Shown: one piece after another, positions 6,292 to 6,542 of the stretch
How the letters are laid out: each line of letters opens with the position of its first letter
Numbering within the stretch: position 1 is the first letter of the stretch
DNA from: RGIG1840 sp964626795
GTDB taxonomy: Bacteria; Bacillota_I; Bacilli_A; RF39; UBA660
DNA: 6,542 bases
Direction of reading: 5' to 3'
Assembly (NCBI GenBank): GCA_964626795.1
Contig: CAZVIQ010000045.1
Span: forward strand, 1 to 6,542
The notes under the pieces: generated by a model
What the model was told of the DNA's origin: nothing
Database searches by the model: none
What the model saw: the letters and a program-made list of their open reading frames with translations, nothing else
Position numbers and translations under genes: made by a program

Positions 6292-6542
6292 TTATTTATC
6301 TAAAGTATCTATAACATTTATTATTTCATCTAATGTACTAATGAATAAATGTGAATAAGTTTTAAGGGTTTCTTCAATTTTTGTGTGTCCTAAGTATTTA
6401 GCAACTACTTGAATATTTGCTCCTTCATTTATTAACAAAGAAGCACAAGAATGCCTGAAGTCATGAAGTCTAATTTGTTTAACACCAGACTTTTCAGAAT
6501 TTTTGTTTTTGCGTTCTGTAAGAACATTACTACTGACAGGCC
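6292..6542 (-). CDS. Tyrosine recombinase/integrase, C-terminal part only
   Basis: This frame was read by hand from the reverse strand; it is open from the window edge to a TAA at 6294-6292, giving 82 residues of the catalytic domain. Visible are the HxxR box in IRLHDFRHSCASLL (His26, Arg29 of the visible part), the LGH box (50-52) and the nucleophile tyrosine in KTYSHLF (Tyr62, codon 6357-6355), with the normal spacing of 10 residues from the LGH histidine. The first catalytic Arg, the beta-hairpin Lys and the DNA-binding N-terminal domains lie beyond the window. It cuts and rejoins DNA at att sites to insert or excise an element. It is transcribed leftwards, toward the repeat cluster at 3692-3724. 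The ending is intact, so the gene is truncated only by the window as far as can be seen. The sequence does not tell a phage integrase from an ICE or satellite one. Confidence 0.93.
   Translation of the reverse strand, partial: PVSSNVLTERKNKNSEKSGVKQIRLHDFRHSCASLLINEGANIQVVAKYLGHTKIEETLKTYSHLFISTLDEIINVIDTLDK

Noticed and set aside
1..6542. Mycoplasma-type code with TGA as tryptophan
   Set aside because: Conserved tryptophans in the hydrolase (WSDDT) and in the coupling protein (WNPF) are TGG, and the long frames need no TGA readthrough.

Overview
The window is AT-rich DNA, probably from a low-GC Firmicute or a Bacilli/Mollicutes-like gut bacterium. It reads with the standard bacterial code: tryptophans in the recognisable proteins are TGG. 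Shine-Dalgarno (SD) sequences are of the GGTGAT type, one gene appears to start with TTG, and the two protein families that can be named confidently as mobile-element genes are typical of Gram-positive accessory DNA. No rRNA, tRNA, CRISPR array or insertion sequence was seen.

Layout. (1) Positions 1-1839 (+) hold the 3' part of a VirD4/TraG-type conjugative coupling ATPase. It is cut by the window edge inside its Walker A motif and carries an unusually long acidic C-terminal tail; a hairpin terminator follows. (2) Positions 1846-3394 (-) hold a convergent pair: a small membrane-anchored protein of unknown function, then a multi-pass MFS-like membrane protein. (3) Positions 3395-3803 are intergenic but not empty. 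They hold a near-consensus sigma-A promoter, a compact unit of about 105 nt that looks like a small RNA (two hairpins, a C/A-rich linker, a GAAA-capped terminator), and a repeat cluster that resembles tyrosine-recombinase binding sites. (4) Positions 3804-6281 (+) hold a two-gene operon: a complete ADP-ribosylglycohydrolase and a 491-residue protein with a central PD-(D/E)XK nuclease signature. (5) Positions 6292-6542 (-) hold the C-terminal 82 residues of a tyrosine integrase, convergent with the operon across a shared bidirectional terminator.

How the parts may work together (inference). The integrase is transcribed leftwards, so its own attachment site would be expected to the left. The repeat cluster at 3692-3724, just past the small RNA's terminator, is the best candidate for that edge. 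The ADP-ribosylglycohydrolase/nuclease operon would then sit between the att end and int, a common place for defence or lysogenic-conversion cargo. No ADP-ribosyltransferase and no established defence-system marker is visible, so the defence role is a hypothesis. The coupling protein may belong to a neighbouring integrative conjugative element or to the same composite island; the window is too short to decide.
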